40,998 bases of DNA from Fimenecus sp051881355. GTDB lineage: Bacteria; Bacillota; Clostridia; Oscillospirales; Acutalibacteraceae. Made by a program: the position numbers and the translations under genes. The notes under the pieces are model-generated. The model did no database searches, was not told the DNA's origin, and saw nothing but the letters and a program-made list of their open reading frames with translations. Below, one piece after another: positions 32,277-40,312 of this stretch (position 1 is its first letter; each line of letters opens with the position of its first letter). The stretch is from assembly GCA_051881355.1 (NCBI GenBank), contig JBJEPS010000080.1, positions 1 to 40,998 of the forward strand, in the 5' to 3' direction.

Positions 32277-32972
32277 TCAACCTCTGAAATAGTCGAGTTT
32301 CTTTTCGATATATCCGAACAGCAGCGTTAAAATTCCGTTAAACGCGAGATAGAACGCGCCTGTATAGAACAGCGGCCACAAAATACCGGCAGATTTGATA
32401 AAGCTCTGCCCTGCCCAAATAATCTCATACACGGCGATAATCCGCGCAAGCGAAGTATCCTTGACCAAAGTGATAATCTCATTGCTCATCGGTGGCACAA
32501 TACGTTTAATCACCTGTAAAAGCACAACTTTGAAAAACACCTGCGTCTTTGTCATACCGAGGACTTGCCCCGCCTCATACTGCCCTTTGGAAATGCTTTC
32601 AATCCCGCCGCGGTAGATTTCGGAAAAGTAGCAAGAATAGTTAATCACAAAAGCAAGCAGTGCCGCCGCAAAACGATCCATCACCGACCACGAAGCCACC
32701 CACTGTATCAGGAAATTGCTCGACTGCAGTGCCGCCGCATGGTTTGCCAACAGCCCCGGTCCGTAATAAATCACAATCAACTGCAGCATCAGCGGCGTGC
32801 CGCGAATTACCCAAATCAGCGTTTTTACAAGCCATTTTATCGGGCGGAAGCGGCTCATCGAACCGAAGCTCAAAAGCAACCCGAGCGGTAACGCGAACAA
32901 AAGCGTCAGTGCAAACAGCTCAACGGTTTTGCCGAAGCCCTCTAACAGGCTGACGGTCACACTCCAAAACAT
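32277..32972 (-). CDS. Polar amino-acid ABC transporter, permease
   Basis: A 231-residue inner-membrane subunit of the HisM/GlnP family. About five helices are seen; VIRGTPLMLQLIVIYYG and the EAA loop SKGQYEAGQVLGMTKTQ (residues near 150) are the conserved ATPase-contact features. The ATG at 32972 (MFWSVTVSL) is preferred over a GTG 57 bases upstream because AAAGG lies 8 bases before it and the longer form would start inside the intercistronic hairpin. Typically it works as a homodimer. The ATPase gene follows after 2 bases. Confidence 0.94.
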   Translation of the reverse strand: MFWSVTVSLLEGFGKTVELFALTLLFALPLGLLLSFGSMSRFRPIKWLVKTLIWVIRGTPLMLQLIVIYYGPGLLANHAAALQSSNFLIQWVASWSVMDRFAAALLAFVINYSCYFSEIYRGGIESISKGQYEAGQVLGMTKTQVFFKVVLLQVIKRIVPPMSNEIITLVKDTSLARIIAVYEIIWAGQSFIKSAGILWPLFYTGAFYLAFNGILTLLFGYIEKKLDYFRG

Positions 32973-32996
32973 AACTTCAACCTTTTCTTTCACAAT

Positions 32997-33033
32997 CAAA
33001 GTGGCAGGAAGTATAAAACTTTCTGCCACTTTG
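32997..33033 (-). other. Intercistronic hairpin between binding protein and permease genes
   Basis: Two 16-base arms (32997-33012 and 33018-33033, e.g. ACTTTCTGCCACTTTG) are complementary at 15 of 16 positions with a 5-base loop. No U-run follows on the minus strand, so it is more likely a 3'-end stabiliser or partial terminator that raises binding-protein mRNA over permease mRNA. Confidence 0.75.
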
Positions 33034-33058
33034 CATTTTTATTTTCTCACGCGTTTTC

Positions 33059-33850
33059 TTATTTGATGAGGGTCAGTTGATATTTTTCGGCAAGCGCATC
33101 CATAGAGCCGTCTGCCATCAGTTCTGCCGTAATACGGTTGATTTCTGCAGTCAGGTCGGAATCCTTACGGCAAGCGATGCCGTATTCTTCACTGGTCAGC
33201 TCCAGTTTATAGCCGTAATTTGCATAGCTCGTGCCCTCACCTGTCATCGCATTTGCCATGGTAATATCAATGATACAGGCGTCCACAGCGCCGCTGGAAA
33301 CCTCTAAAAGCGCCGCGGGTTGGTCAACAACCGCCGTCACATTGGTGAAACCTGCTTCTTCTGCGGCTTGAGCGCCTGCAGAACCGTTTTCCACGGCGAA
33401 ACGCAAATCCTTCATGCTTTCTGCGTCGGGATACTGGTCTAATTTATCCTTTGCCATCACAACAACCTGTGCGTTTTTCACATAGGCGTCCGTGATGCTG
33501 GCGTTCAATTTGCCCTCTTCGGTAATGGTCATGCCGTTCCAAATGCAGTCGATGGACTTCGCATCTAATTCGGTATATTTGTTGTCCCAGTCAATCACGA
33601 TGAATTCCGCCGTAACACCGAGCTTTTCCGCAACCAATCTTGCATATTCCGTGTCAAAACCCGTCCATTCGGTGGAGCCTTCCTCTTTGTAGTTCATCGG
33701 CGCGTAATCGGTAATGCCGATGACCAAGGTGCCTTTTTCCTTGATATAAGCAAGGTCGGAATTTTCAGTATCCGCTTTTCCGCAAGCGGCAAAACAGCCA
33801 ACGAGCATAACAACTGCCAACAACAGGCAGAGCAATTTTTTCATTTTCAT
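33059..33850 (-). CDS. Polar amino-acid ABC transporter, substrate-binding lipoprotein
   Basis: A 263-residue SBP_bac_3 lipoprotein. The signal peptide has lipobox LVGC (Cys19), with a second possible one at Cys23. GTLVIGITDYAPMNYKE and DWDNKYTELDAKSIDCIWNGMTIT (in part) are the family's ligand-pocket segments, and the Asp/Arg-type contacts suggest a polar or cystine-like amino acid, not resolved. GGAGG lies 7 bases before the ATG. It is the first gene of the three-gene importer operon, with a strong promoter inside the end of the deacetylase gene. Confidence 0.95.
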   Translation of the reverse strand: MKMKKLLCLLLAVVMLVGCFAACGKADTENSDLAYIKEKGTLVIGITDYAPMNYKEEGSTEWTGFDTEYARLVAEKLGVTAEFIVIDWDNKYTELDAKSIDCIWNGMTITEEGKLNASITDAYVKNAQVVVMAKDKLDQYPDAESMKDLRFAVENGSAGAQAAEEAGFTNVTAVVDQPAALLEVSSGAVDACIIDITMANAMTGEGTSYANYGYKLELTSEEYGIACRKDSDLTAEINRITAELMADGSMDALAEKYQLTLIK

Positions 33851-33894
33851 TTCTATTCCTCCGATTTATCATAGTAAAGTGATAACGTGTTATT

Positions 33895-33923
33895 ATAATA
33901 CCGCACAAAACCGATTTTGTCAA
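33895..33923 (-). promoter_or_regulatory. Promoter of the amino-acid ABC operon
   Basis: On the minus strand TTGACA (33918-33923, overlapping the deacetylase stop codon) and TATTAT (33895-33900) are 17 bases apart. GATAAC/GTTATT near 33881-33895 forms an inverted repeat at the start point, a possible operator. Confidence 0.8.
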
Positions 33924-34687
33924 CTGTTGTTTTGTATCACGCCGTCAGGATTGTCGCGGTAGGTCAACAGCTCGCTGACGGTGACCAACTGAAAGCCACG
34001 TTCGCACAGCGCAGGAATGAGTTCCTCTGCCGCATCGGCGGTCGGCGTAAACAAATCATGCATCAAAATAATATCCCCGTCCTCCGCATGTTCCAGCACA
34101 CGCTGTACGGTAATATCTTTGTTTTGGTGGCTCCAATCCATTGTATCCACCGTCCACAGCACCGCAGGCGTTTGCAAAACGGAACACAAGGTATTGTCAT
34201 ACGCGCCGCCGGGCGGGCGCAGAACCGTAGTATGCTGTCCCGTAACCTCGAATATCTTATCATCGGTTTTCGTGAGTTGCTCTTGAATTTGCGACGCCGA
34301 AAGCCCCTTGAGCGACACATGGTCATAGGTATGGTTGCCCAACTCACAGCCCGACGCGGCAATCTTTTTGAGCGTTTCCTCGCGCCCGTCAATGCGACTG
34401 CCGACAATAAAAAAGGTTGCCCTGCCCCCGACCGCCTCCAAAGCGTCCAAAATCCGTAAGGTGACCGGACCGTAGGGACCGTCATCAAAGGTCAGCGCAA
34501 TCATCGGCTTCGAGGGGTCAATCTGCCGTACGGGCGCGCTCACCTCGGTTTGTGTATCACTTTTTGCACGCGGCAGATTTTCGTCCGCGTCCATTCCGAA
34601 TAAGCTGTAAAGCAAAAATATCACGCCCAAAACAATCAAAAGAACGCCGAGCGTGGCTGTCAGCAGTTTTTTCAAGCGTATTACCAT
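33920..34687 (-). CDS. Polysaccharide deacetylase (NodB domain), membrane-anchored
   Basis: A 255-residue carbohydrate esterase 4 protein with an N-terminal membrane anchor (about 8-31) and an extracytoplasmic NodB domain. Motif 1 TFDDGP (66-71) gives the catalytic base and metal Asp; motif 2 NHTYDH (118-123) gives metal His119 and His123; motif 3 is RPPGG (157-161); motif 4 is DTMDW; motif 5 is ILMHD. All metal and catalytic residues are present. It probably deacetylates cell-wall GlcNAc or MurNAc, a route to lysozyme resistance in Firmicutes. AGAGGCGG precedes the ATG. Confidence 0.93.
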   Translation of the reverse strand: MVIRLKKLLTATLGVLLIVLGVIFLLYSLFGMDADENLPRAKSDTQTEVSAPVRQIDPSKPMIALTFDDGPYGPVTLRILDALEAVGGRATFFIVGSRIDGREETLKKIAASGCELGNHTYDHVSLKGLSASQIQEQLTKTDDKIFEVTGQHTTVLRPPGGAYDNTLCSVLQTPAVLWTVDTMDWSHQNKDITVQRVLEHAEDGDIILMHDLFTPTADAAEELIPALCERGFQLVTVSELLTYRDNPDGVIQNNS

Positions 34688-34717
34688 ACCGCACCGCCTC
34701 TGTTTGTAAACTGCTAT

Positions 34718-34787
34718 ATTATATTGCGGTCTTTTCGCGAAAAGACCGCAGGGACAGCCTTTCGGCGATATCCTGCGGTCTTTTTCC
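34718..34787 (-). terminator. AGCS terminator with nested alternative palindromes and deacetylase -10 box
   Basis: The stretch TGCGGTCTTTT (34725-34735) and its complement (34740-34750) make a 26-bp perfect palindrome, while AAAAGACCGCAGG (34740-34752) can instead pair with CCTGCGGTCTTTT (34772-34784). On the minus strand the longer hairpin ends in TTTT, terminating the AGCS gene. A TATAAT for the deacetylase lies directly beyond, at 34718-34723. Confidence 0.75.
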
Positions 34788-34792
34788 TATGT

Positions 34793-36235
34793 TTACTTGC
34801 GATAGGTCATTTTAAATTTGTCATTCTGATGAAAGGATAGGATTGGCTCGATGCTTTGATGCTGAAACACACGCTTTCGGTAGTTTCCGGTGATGCGGAA
34901 CACAAGCGGTGACAACAACAATACGCCGACAAGGTTGGGCAACGCCATCAGCCCGTTAAACGTATCCGCCAAATCCCAAACCAACTGTACGCTGGAAATC
35001 GACCCAATGAAAGATACCATTAAAAACAGCACTTTATACACCTGCATACAGTTTCTGCCGCCGAGATACTCCGATACGCGGCAGCCGTACACCGACCAAC
35101 CGAGCAGTGTGGAAAAGGCAAACAAAACAATCCCGATAGACACCACATAGCTGCCTGCCCGCCCGAAAACGGCTTCAAACGCATACATCGTAATTGCAAC
35201 GCCCTCTAAGCCCTCTACGGTATGCGCACCCGTGGTCAAAATTGCCAAAGCAGTCAAGGTACAAATTACAATCGTATCAAAGAACACTTCAAAAATGCCC
35301 CACAGCCCCTGTTCGACCGGTTCTTTGACATCGGCAGAGGAATGTACCAAAACAGACGAGCCAAGCCCCGCTTCGTTTGAAAAAATTCCGCGGGCAAAGC
35401 CATAGCGCATAGCTCTTGCAATGCCGTAGCCCATCAAACCGCCGCCGACAGACTTCATTTGAAATGCGCTCGCAAAAATTTCACCGAGAGCCGGCAAGAT
35501 ATTGCGGAAATTTGCCAAAATAACCGCCAGCGCACCGACAATATACAAAAGCGCCATAAACGGCACGAATTTTTCGGTAACGGTGACAATGCGCTTCATA
35601 CCGCCGAACACGATAAAACCCGCCAACAAACAAACGATGATGCCCGTAACATAATTCGGAATATGGAAAGAACTCTGCATGGCGGTCGAAATTCCATTCA
35701 CCTGTGCTACCGAGCCGATGCCGAACGAGGCAAGCAGGCAAAACACCGCGAACAGTACCGCCAGCCACTTTTGGTGCAAACCCTTTTCGATATAATACAT
35801 CGGTCCGCCGACCCATTCGCCCTTATCGTTTTTGTGGCGAAAATAGATGCCGAGCACAATTTCTGCATATTTGGTCATCATTCCGAAAAAGGCAGAAACC
35901 CACATCCAAAAAATTGCGCCGGCGCCGCCGGCAGCAATTGCAGTTGCCACACCAACGATATTCCCCGTACCGACCGTTGCCGCCAGCGCCGTTGCCAACG
36001 CTTGAAACGGTGAAATCGCGTCTTTATCTTTGGATTTTTCAGATTTTTGACCTTTGCGAAACATCGAAAAAATCGTGTTCTTTAAAACATAGCCGAATTT
36101 GGCAACCTGAAAAAAGCGCGTGCCGACCGTCAAATATACGCCGACCGCCAACAGCAGTAAGAGCATAGGTATGCCCCACACCACATTATTCACTTTTGTA
36201 TTGACATTCTCGATGGCTTGAAAAATTGCGTCCAT
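34793..36235 (-). CDS. Sodium:alanine/glycine symporter (AGCS family)
   Basis: A 480-residue amino-acid:sodium symporter of the AgcS/DagA/AlsT family with about eleven helices. The signatures TVGTGNIVGVATAIAAGG, FGMMTKYAEIVLGIYFR (each given in part), GPMYYIEKG and FSNEAGLGSSVLVHS are intact. It imports alanine, glycine or glutamine using the sodium gradient. CGGAGGCG lies just upstream of the ATG. It is transcribed alone from its own promoter and ends at a strong hairpin. Location beside the amino-acid ABC operon is consistent with amino-acid scavenging, but no shared regulation is visible. Confidence 0.96.
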   Translation of the reverse strand: MDAIFQAIENVNTKVNNVVWGIPMLLLLLAVGVYLTVGTRFFQVAKFGYVLKNTIFSMFRKGQKSEKSKDKDAISPFQALATALAATVGTGNIVGVATAIAAGGAGAIFWMWVSAFFGMMTKYAEIVLGIYFRHKNDKGEWVGGPMYYIEKGLHQKWLAVLFAVFCLLASFGIGSVAQVNGISTAMQSSFHIPNYVTGIIVCLLAGFIVFGGMKRIVTVTEKFVPFMALLYIVGALAVILANFRNILPALGEIFASAFQMKSVGGGLMGYGIARAMRYGFARGIFSNEAGLGSSVLVHSSADVKEPVEQGLWGIFEVFFDTIVICTLTALAILTTGAHTVEGLEGVAITMYAFEAVFGRAGSYVVSIGIVLFAFSTLLGWSVYGCRVSEYLGGRNCMQVYKVLFLMVSFIGSISSVQLVWDLADTFNGLMALPNLVGVLLLSPLVFRITGNYRKRVFQHQSIEPILSFHQNDKFKMTYRK

Positions 36236-36262
36236 AAACGCCTCCGTGCAAAAACTGCTCTT

Positions 36263-36290
36263 ATTGTATCACAAGAAATCCGGAAAGCAA
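36263..36290 (-). promoter_or_regulatory. Promoter of the AGCS symporter gene
   Basis: On the minus strand TTGCTT (36285-36290) and TACAAT (36263-36268) are 16 bases apart, immediately after the upstream GH51 terminator. Confidence 0.6.
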
Positions 36291-36291
36291 A

Positions 36292-36342
36292 CAAAAAAAT
36301 ACGGCGCGGAGAAAAATTTGTTGCATTTCACTTCCGCGCCGT
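36292..36342 (-). terminator. Intrinsic terminator of the GH51 gene
   Basis: ACGGCGCGGA (36301-36310) and TCCGCGCCGT (36333-36342) pair perfectly over 10 bp with a 22-base loop; on the minus strand ATTTTTTTG follows. Confidence 0.9.
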
Positions 36343-36374
36343 TCTATCACAACCCGTAATACGGCTGTTTTATA

Positions 36375-38621
36375 TTATTTTTGTTTCTTTTTGCGGCGAA
36401 TATACACCACTGCACATGTTCCCGCCGCAAGCACCACAACAGCCGCCGGAATTGCAATCATCAAAGCGCGCTCAAGCGGCGTGTAATATTTCGAGGTTTC
36501 CGGCATTTTCGGCAGCTTGTAAAGCCCCTCCGCTTTTGTGTTGTTGCCGTAAGCTATCCGCAAAATGTTGACGGAATAGCCTGCCGCTTCAACAGTCGGC
36601 GTTTCCAAATTCTCCACCTTTTTCGCAGTCGGAACAATCGTGGTTTTACCGAGTTCGTTGCACGCGGCTGTACTGCGGTCGGAAAGTGTCAGCACATCGG
36701 CATAATTTACCGTACCGAAGCTGCCGAAGTCATAGGAAAATGCTTTATCCTCACCGGTAGTGTTCACTAGCTTCACATAAATCAGTTCTTGCTCAGGGTC
36801 TACCGTCACCGACTGATACACGCCGCTGTTTCCATCGGGCAATTCGGTTTCCACATATTTTTTGCCGGTATTGTTCATATAGAGCATTTGCGTATAATAG
36901 CTCGGCGTCAGCACAACGCTGTATGCATCAAACCAAATCAAATTCACCCGCCATTGCTCGGCATCACTTTTGGCAAGCAACGGTGCATAAGACGCCATCA
37001 CCACCACATCGCCGTTTTCCTCAAGACTTGTCATATACGCCGCTTCGGCGAGCGCTGCTTTTAAATTCGATTTGGTCTGAATCGTCCCAACGCCCTTGGA
37101 GGTCGCCGCATATTCGCCTAAAAACACCTTTGCACCGTCGCGGTCATAGCTGTCATAGCGGTCGGTATTTTCGAGATACCACCAATCCTCCTCATAATAG
37201 TGCTCATCGACAATGGTATCTGTATATTCTTCTAAGAGAATCTCCCACGATTCGTCGAACTGCTCGCCGGAGCTGACAGGACCAGAGGAAGTAATCACCG
37301 TAATTTCAGGATATTTTTCCTGGATTGCCGCTTTTAAGGCTTTCAAATTGCGGAAGTAAACTTCGCCCCAGTTTTCATTGCCGAGACCGATATAGGAAAG
37401 CCCAAACGGTTCTGGGTGCCCGTTTTCAGCACGCTTTGCACCCCATTCGGTCGTAACATCACCGTTGGCATATTCGATTAAATCCAGAATATCCTGCACA
37501 TAAGCGTCCCATTCCGCTGTGCCCGGACGCAAGGCGATGGTGTCTAAATAGTCCTCCCATTCCTCGGCAGTCATTTCACCGGACTGATATTTTTGATAAG
37601 TGTCGTCATACCCGCAACGTGCCTGACAGACAAGCCCAACATTGAGAATCGGCACAGGCTCTGCACCCAAATCCGCACAGAGCTGGAAATACTCATGATA
37701 GCCGACGGAATAGCTGTTGTTGTAATCCGTTTCCGCATTGCGCCAAAGGTTATAAAACTGTTTGCGCTCCTCCAAAGGTCCGATCGTGTCTTTCCAATTG
37801 AACAGATTTTCAAGGCTGTCTCCCTCTGCAACACAACCGCCGGGGAAACGCAGGAACGCGGGATGCAACTCGTAAAGCGCGTCAAACAAATCCTGCCGCA
37901 GAGCGGTATATTTCCAAGTATCCGTACCGTAGCCGTAGCTTTTTTGCGGATACAGGCAGACAAAATCAAAGGTCACATCGCCCTCGCCGAATTTCAGGAC
38001 CAAAATCCCGCCGTCGGTCTTTGCGGCGGACAGCTCGACCGTATACTTTGCCCAAGTATCGGTCTGCACGCGGAACGTGACGGTATCGGACAGCTTTTCC
38101 CCCTGGTTGTTTTCCAAATAGGCGTTCACGGTGGTATCGGTTTCTTTAAACCAAAGCGAAAGGGTGTACATCTCCCCTGCCTTGATCCCCATACTGCCGG
38201 AGTCGATACTTTTTTGGTTTACATTTTTGGTTTTATAATAATAATATTCACAGAAACCGTAATTCTTCACTACGCGGTCTTTTGCATCAGGCATATAAAT
38301 ATACGCAGGATTGTTCCCGGAAATACCGCTTCCGACCTTGCGGATATACTGCCCGTCGATAGACCAACCGGAAAGCGTTTTTTCTTCACCGTGCAAATAT
38401 TCAAACGAGTTGTTACGCACCAAATTGGCGTTCAAGCCCCCCTCTACGGCAAAATTGATGTCCTCAATGAACGCACCGTACAAGGTATCGCTGATATCAT
38501 GCGATATATTGTCAGCGGATACGGTCACAGATTGTGCTTCCGGTTTTGCGGCAAAAGCAGCTTGTGCCGTACCGAGCAGCAAAAGCAAGGACAGGGCTAA
38601 TGAAACTCCCTTTTTCAACAT
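36375..38621 (-). CDS. Membrane-anchored GH51 alpha-L-arabinofuranosidase
   Basis: A 748-residue surface glycosidase that would release terminal arabinose from arabinan or arabinoxylan. Residues 1-25 are a signal peptide (ending AAFAA). A TIM barrel start (LYGAFIEDINFAVEGGLNA in part) is interrupted by a carbohydrate-binding-like beta region at about 85-225, and the barrel then continues. The acid/base is Glu416 in GLGNENWG and the nucleophile Glu503 in FLGEYAAT. A C-terminal beta domain, one transmembrane helix near 722-741 and the tail RRKKKQK anchor it to the membrane. GGGGGCG precedes the ATG. It is monocistronic, with no sugar transporter next to it. Confidence 0.92.
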   Translation of the reverse strand: MLKKGVSLALSLLLLLGTAQAAFAAKPEAQSVTVSADNISHDISDTLYGAFIEDINFAVEGGLNANLVRNNSFEYLHGEEKTLSGWSIDGQYIRKVGSGISGNNPAYIYMPDAKDRVVKNYGFCEYYYYKTKNVNQKSIDSGSMGIKAGEMYTLSLWFKETDTTVNAYLENNQGEKLSDTVTFRVQTDTWAKYTVELSAAKTDGGILVLKFGEGDVTFDFVCLYPQKSYGYGTDTWKYTALRQDLFDALYELHPAFLRFPGGCVAEGDSLENLFNWKDTIGPLEERKQFYNLWRNAETDYNNSYSVGYHEYFQLCADLGAEPVPILNVGLVCQARCGYDDTYQKYQSGEMTAEEWEDYLDTIALRPGTAEWDAYVQDILDLIEYANGDVTTEWGAKRAENGHPEPFGLSYIGLGNENWGEVYFRNLKALKAAIQEKYPEITVITSSGPVSSGEQFDESWEILLEEYTDTIVDEHYYEEDWWYLENTDRYDSYDRDGAKVFLGEYAATSKGVGTIQTKSNLKAALAEAAYMTSLEENGDVVVMASYAPLLAKSDAEQWRVNLIWFDAYSVVLTPSYYTQMLYMNNTGKKYVETELPDGNSGVYQSVTVDPEQELIYVKLVNTTGEDKAFSYDFGSFGTVNYADVLTLSDRSTAACNELGKTTIVPTAKKVENLETPTVEAAGYSVNILRIAYGNNTKAEGLYKLPKMPETSKYYTPLERALMIAIPAAVVVLAAGTCAVVYIRRKKKQK

Positions 38622-38650
38622 AAAAACGCCCCCTAAAATATATTAGTGTA

Positions 38651-38680
38651 ATAGTACCACGATTTTACGCGTTCTCGCAA
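38651..38680 (-). promoter_or_regulatory. Promoter of the GH51 gene
   Basis: On the minus strand TTGCGA (38675-38680) and TACTAT (38651-38656) are 18 bases apart, about 30 bases before the start codon. Confidence 0.55.
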
Positions 38681-38733
38681 GTGTTTTTCAGTATTTTTTC
38701 ATAAAAAATCTGAAAAGCCGACAAGTAAAACGG

Positions 38734-38762
38734 TTGAATTCGGGCAAAAATCATGTTACACT
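38734..38762 (+). promoter_or_regulatory. Promoter of the FRG-domain gene
   Basis: TTGAAT (38734-38739) and TACACT (38757-38762) are 17 bases apart. The predicted start near 38769 leaves a leader of only about 9 bases before the ATG, with no Shine-Dalgarno sequence. Confidence 0.65.
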
Positions 38763-38777
38763 TTTTGTGGTGATTGT

Positions 38778-39761
38778 ATGTCAAAATTAGAAAAAGCGAA
38801 AGCAGAAAACTTTAAAAAAGGAGAAATCTCTGTCTCGAGACGTCTGCGCCGTCGATTGGAGGATGCACTGGATGTCAGTTTTGCCGTTTCGCAAATTCAA
38901 ATTTCTTCTATGGAAGAATTTGAAGCCGCCTTATTGGTGCCTTTTACGGCGCAAACACCGATTTTTTACCGCGGAGAACGCATTTGCAGTCCGAAACGGC
39001 GCTTAGTGCCGACCTATCTGCGCACGCCGGAGCTTTTAGAAGCGCAGGAGGGCAAAATTTTCACCTATATCACCGGGCAAACACTATTTGAGTATTACAC
39101 GGCAAAGCCGTCATTTTGCTCCGTCTATGAAACGCTGTACGGCAAGCCGAACATTGACCGTATGTATCCGATGCTTGCCTTTGCACAGCACTATCTCGAC
39201 ATCAGCCCCTTTATCGATTTCAGCGCGTCGCTGTATGTCGCGCTTTCCTTTGCGTTAAAGGGTAGACAGGTGTTTGAGGACGATATTGTCATTTACACGG
39301 CGTTTGACATCGGCGATGACGACACGACCTGCGACGAAGAACAGGTCAACCGCTGGTTGTCCGATTACAGCGTCGGCATTGTTCGCACCGAAACCCCGGA
39401 GGAGGTGCGCGCGCTGTTCAATGAATATCAAAAACAAACAGGCACTTCCCCTGCTGCACTCCTGCGCAATCCGAAAGAAATGGAGCTACTGTTCAACAGT
39501 GTTTCCCCCACGGCAAAGCTTATCAATATTCCTACAAACGATTTGATGAAATACCAACAGGGCGTGTTTTTACTGCTGAACAACTTCTGCTTAATGGACG
39601 CCGCGTATTTCACCAAAACCGTACGGCAAAGCTTTGTGATTAAAAAGTTTGTGATCAGCAAGGACATCTGTCCAAAGCTTTTAAAGCTTTTGGAAGACAA
39701 AGCCCCGCAGTACCGCTACCACTGCCTTTTGGATATTGCCGAGGCGGTAAAAGAGCGGTAA
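38778..39761 (+). CDS. FRG-domain protein of unknown function
   Basis: A 327-residue soluble protein. The basic, helical N-terminus (1-35) precedes the FRG domain: FYRGER at 63-68 is the motif the family is named for, AQHYLDISPFIDFSASLYVA (136-155) matches its 'QHYG-x-x-T-x-LLD-x-T' block, and YQQGVFLLLN at 259-268 matches the late QxGxF block. The usual Gly/Thr/Leu of the middle block are changed (DIS, FIDF). FRG proteins have no firmly established biochemical activity and are common in accessory regions. No Shine-Dalgarno lies before the ATG. A small zinc-ribbon gene follows after 25 bases, and the pair stands alone near a repeat-rich tRNA locus. Confidence 0.85.
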   Translation: MSKLEKAKAENFKKGEISVSRRLRRRLEDALDVSFAVSQIQISSMEEFEAALLVPFTAQTPIFYRGERICSPKRRLVPTYLRTPELLEAQEGKIFTYITGQTLFEYYTAKPSFCSVYETLYGKPNIDRMYPMLAFAQHYLDISPFIDFSASLYVALSFALKGRQVFEDDIVIYTAFDIGDDDTTCDEEQVNRWLSDYSVGIVRTETPEEVRALFNEYQKQTGTSPAALLRNPKEMELLFNSVSPTAKLINIPTNDLMKYQQGVFLLLNNFCLMDAAYFTKTVRQSFVIKKFVISKDICPKLLKLLEDKAPQYRYHCLLDIAEAVKER

Positions 39762-39786
39762 AATTTTGAAAAAGGAGTACTATCCG

Positions 39787-40032
39787 ATGGCGGATTACAT
39801 GAATGCACACGCATACACGATAAATCACCGCGCACAACTGCTGCACGATAAAAAATGCGGCTGTTTCTATTGTTTAAAAATCTTTTCCCCCGCTGAGATT
39901 ACGAATTGGGTTGAAGACCCGGGCGGTACGGCAATCTGTCCGTACTGTGGCATAGATGCCGTAATCGGTGAAAGTTCAGGCTATGCAATAACCGAAGAAT
40001 TTTTGCAAAAAATGCACGAGTATTGGTTTTAA
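39787..40032 (+). CDS. Small zinc-ribbon protein (conserved family of unknown function)
   Basis: An 81-residue cytoplasmic protein with two Cys pairs, KKCGCFYC (Cys24, Cys26, Cys29) and CPYCG (Cys51, Cys54), separated by the acidic stretch ITNWVEDPGGTAI and followed by IGESSGYAITEEFL. This is a widespread family of tiny zinc-ribbon proteins that I recognise by pattern but that has no assigned role. The ATG at 39787 has AAAGGAG 8 bases upstream, unlike the preceding FRG gene. It probably shares the FRG transcript. Whether the two proteins interact is unknown. Confidence 0.85.
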   Translation: MADYMNAHAYTINHRAQLLHDKKCGCFYCLKIFSPAEITNWVEDPGGTAICPYCGIDAVIGESSGYAITEEFLQKMHEYWF

Positions 40033-40104
40033 GAGCAGTCGATAAACCAGTCCCTTCCCCATCCGTAATCATGCATAGCGAAATATAAATTTTTAGCGGC
40101 GTAG

Positions 40105-40183
40105 GGGTCGGTGAGATTCCCCTGTTCGGGGAAATGTCGCGTAGCGACAAAGGAGTAATGGCGTAGCCGTAACTCGACGACCC
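40105..40183 (+). repeat. Cloverleaf-like cluster of palindromes
   Basis: An outer stem GGGTCGGTGAG (40105-40115) with CTCGACGACCC (40173-40183), two mismatches, encloses three hairpins in series: TTCCCC/GGGGAA (loop TGTTC), GTCGC-GTA-GCGAC, and GGC-GTA-GCC. It lies directly upstream of repeat copy B. Confidence 0.7.
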
Positions 40184-40215
40184 GCATTATCACCTCTGGC
40201 AACTGACTCCAGACC

Positions 40216-40312
40216 GTAGGGAACGACCTGAGTGTCGTTCCGTGACATTACATCAAATTTACGGGCGACCGAGGTTGTTCGCCCCTACGGTTGGGTATAC
40301 AAATTAAAATTT
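40216..40312 (+). repeat. 97-bp structured intergenic repeat, copy B
   Basis: The gap-free partner of 22297-22393 (88 of 97 identical). Its ends CCGTAGGG and CCCCTACGG form a terminal inverted repeat, and the AT-rich tail ATACAAATTAAAATTT is conserved. It lies in the same orientation as copy A, again downstream of a plus-strand gene. Confidence 0.9.

Noticed and set aside
37593..38600. 335-codon plus-strand frame inside the GH51 gene
   Set aside because: The GH51 frame has catalytic motifs, a signal peptide and a ribosome site; this frame has none.
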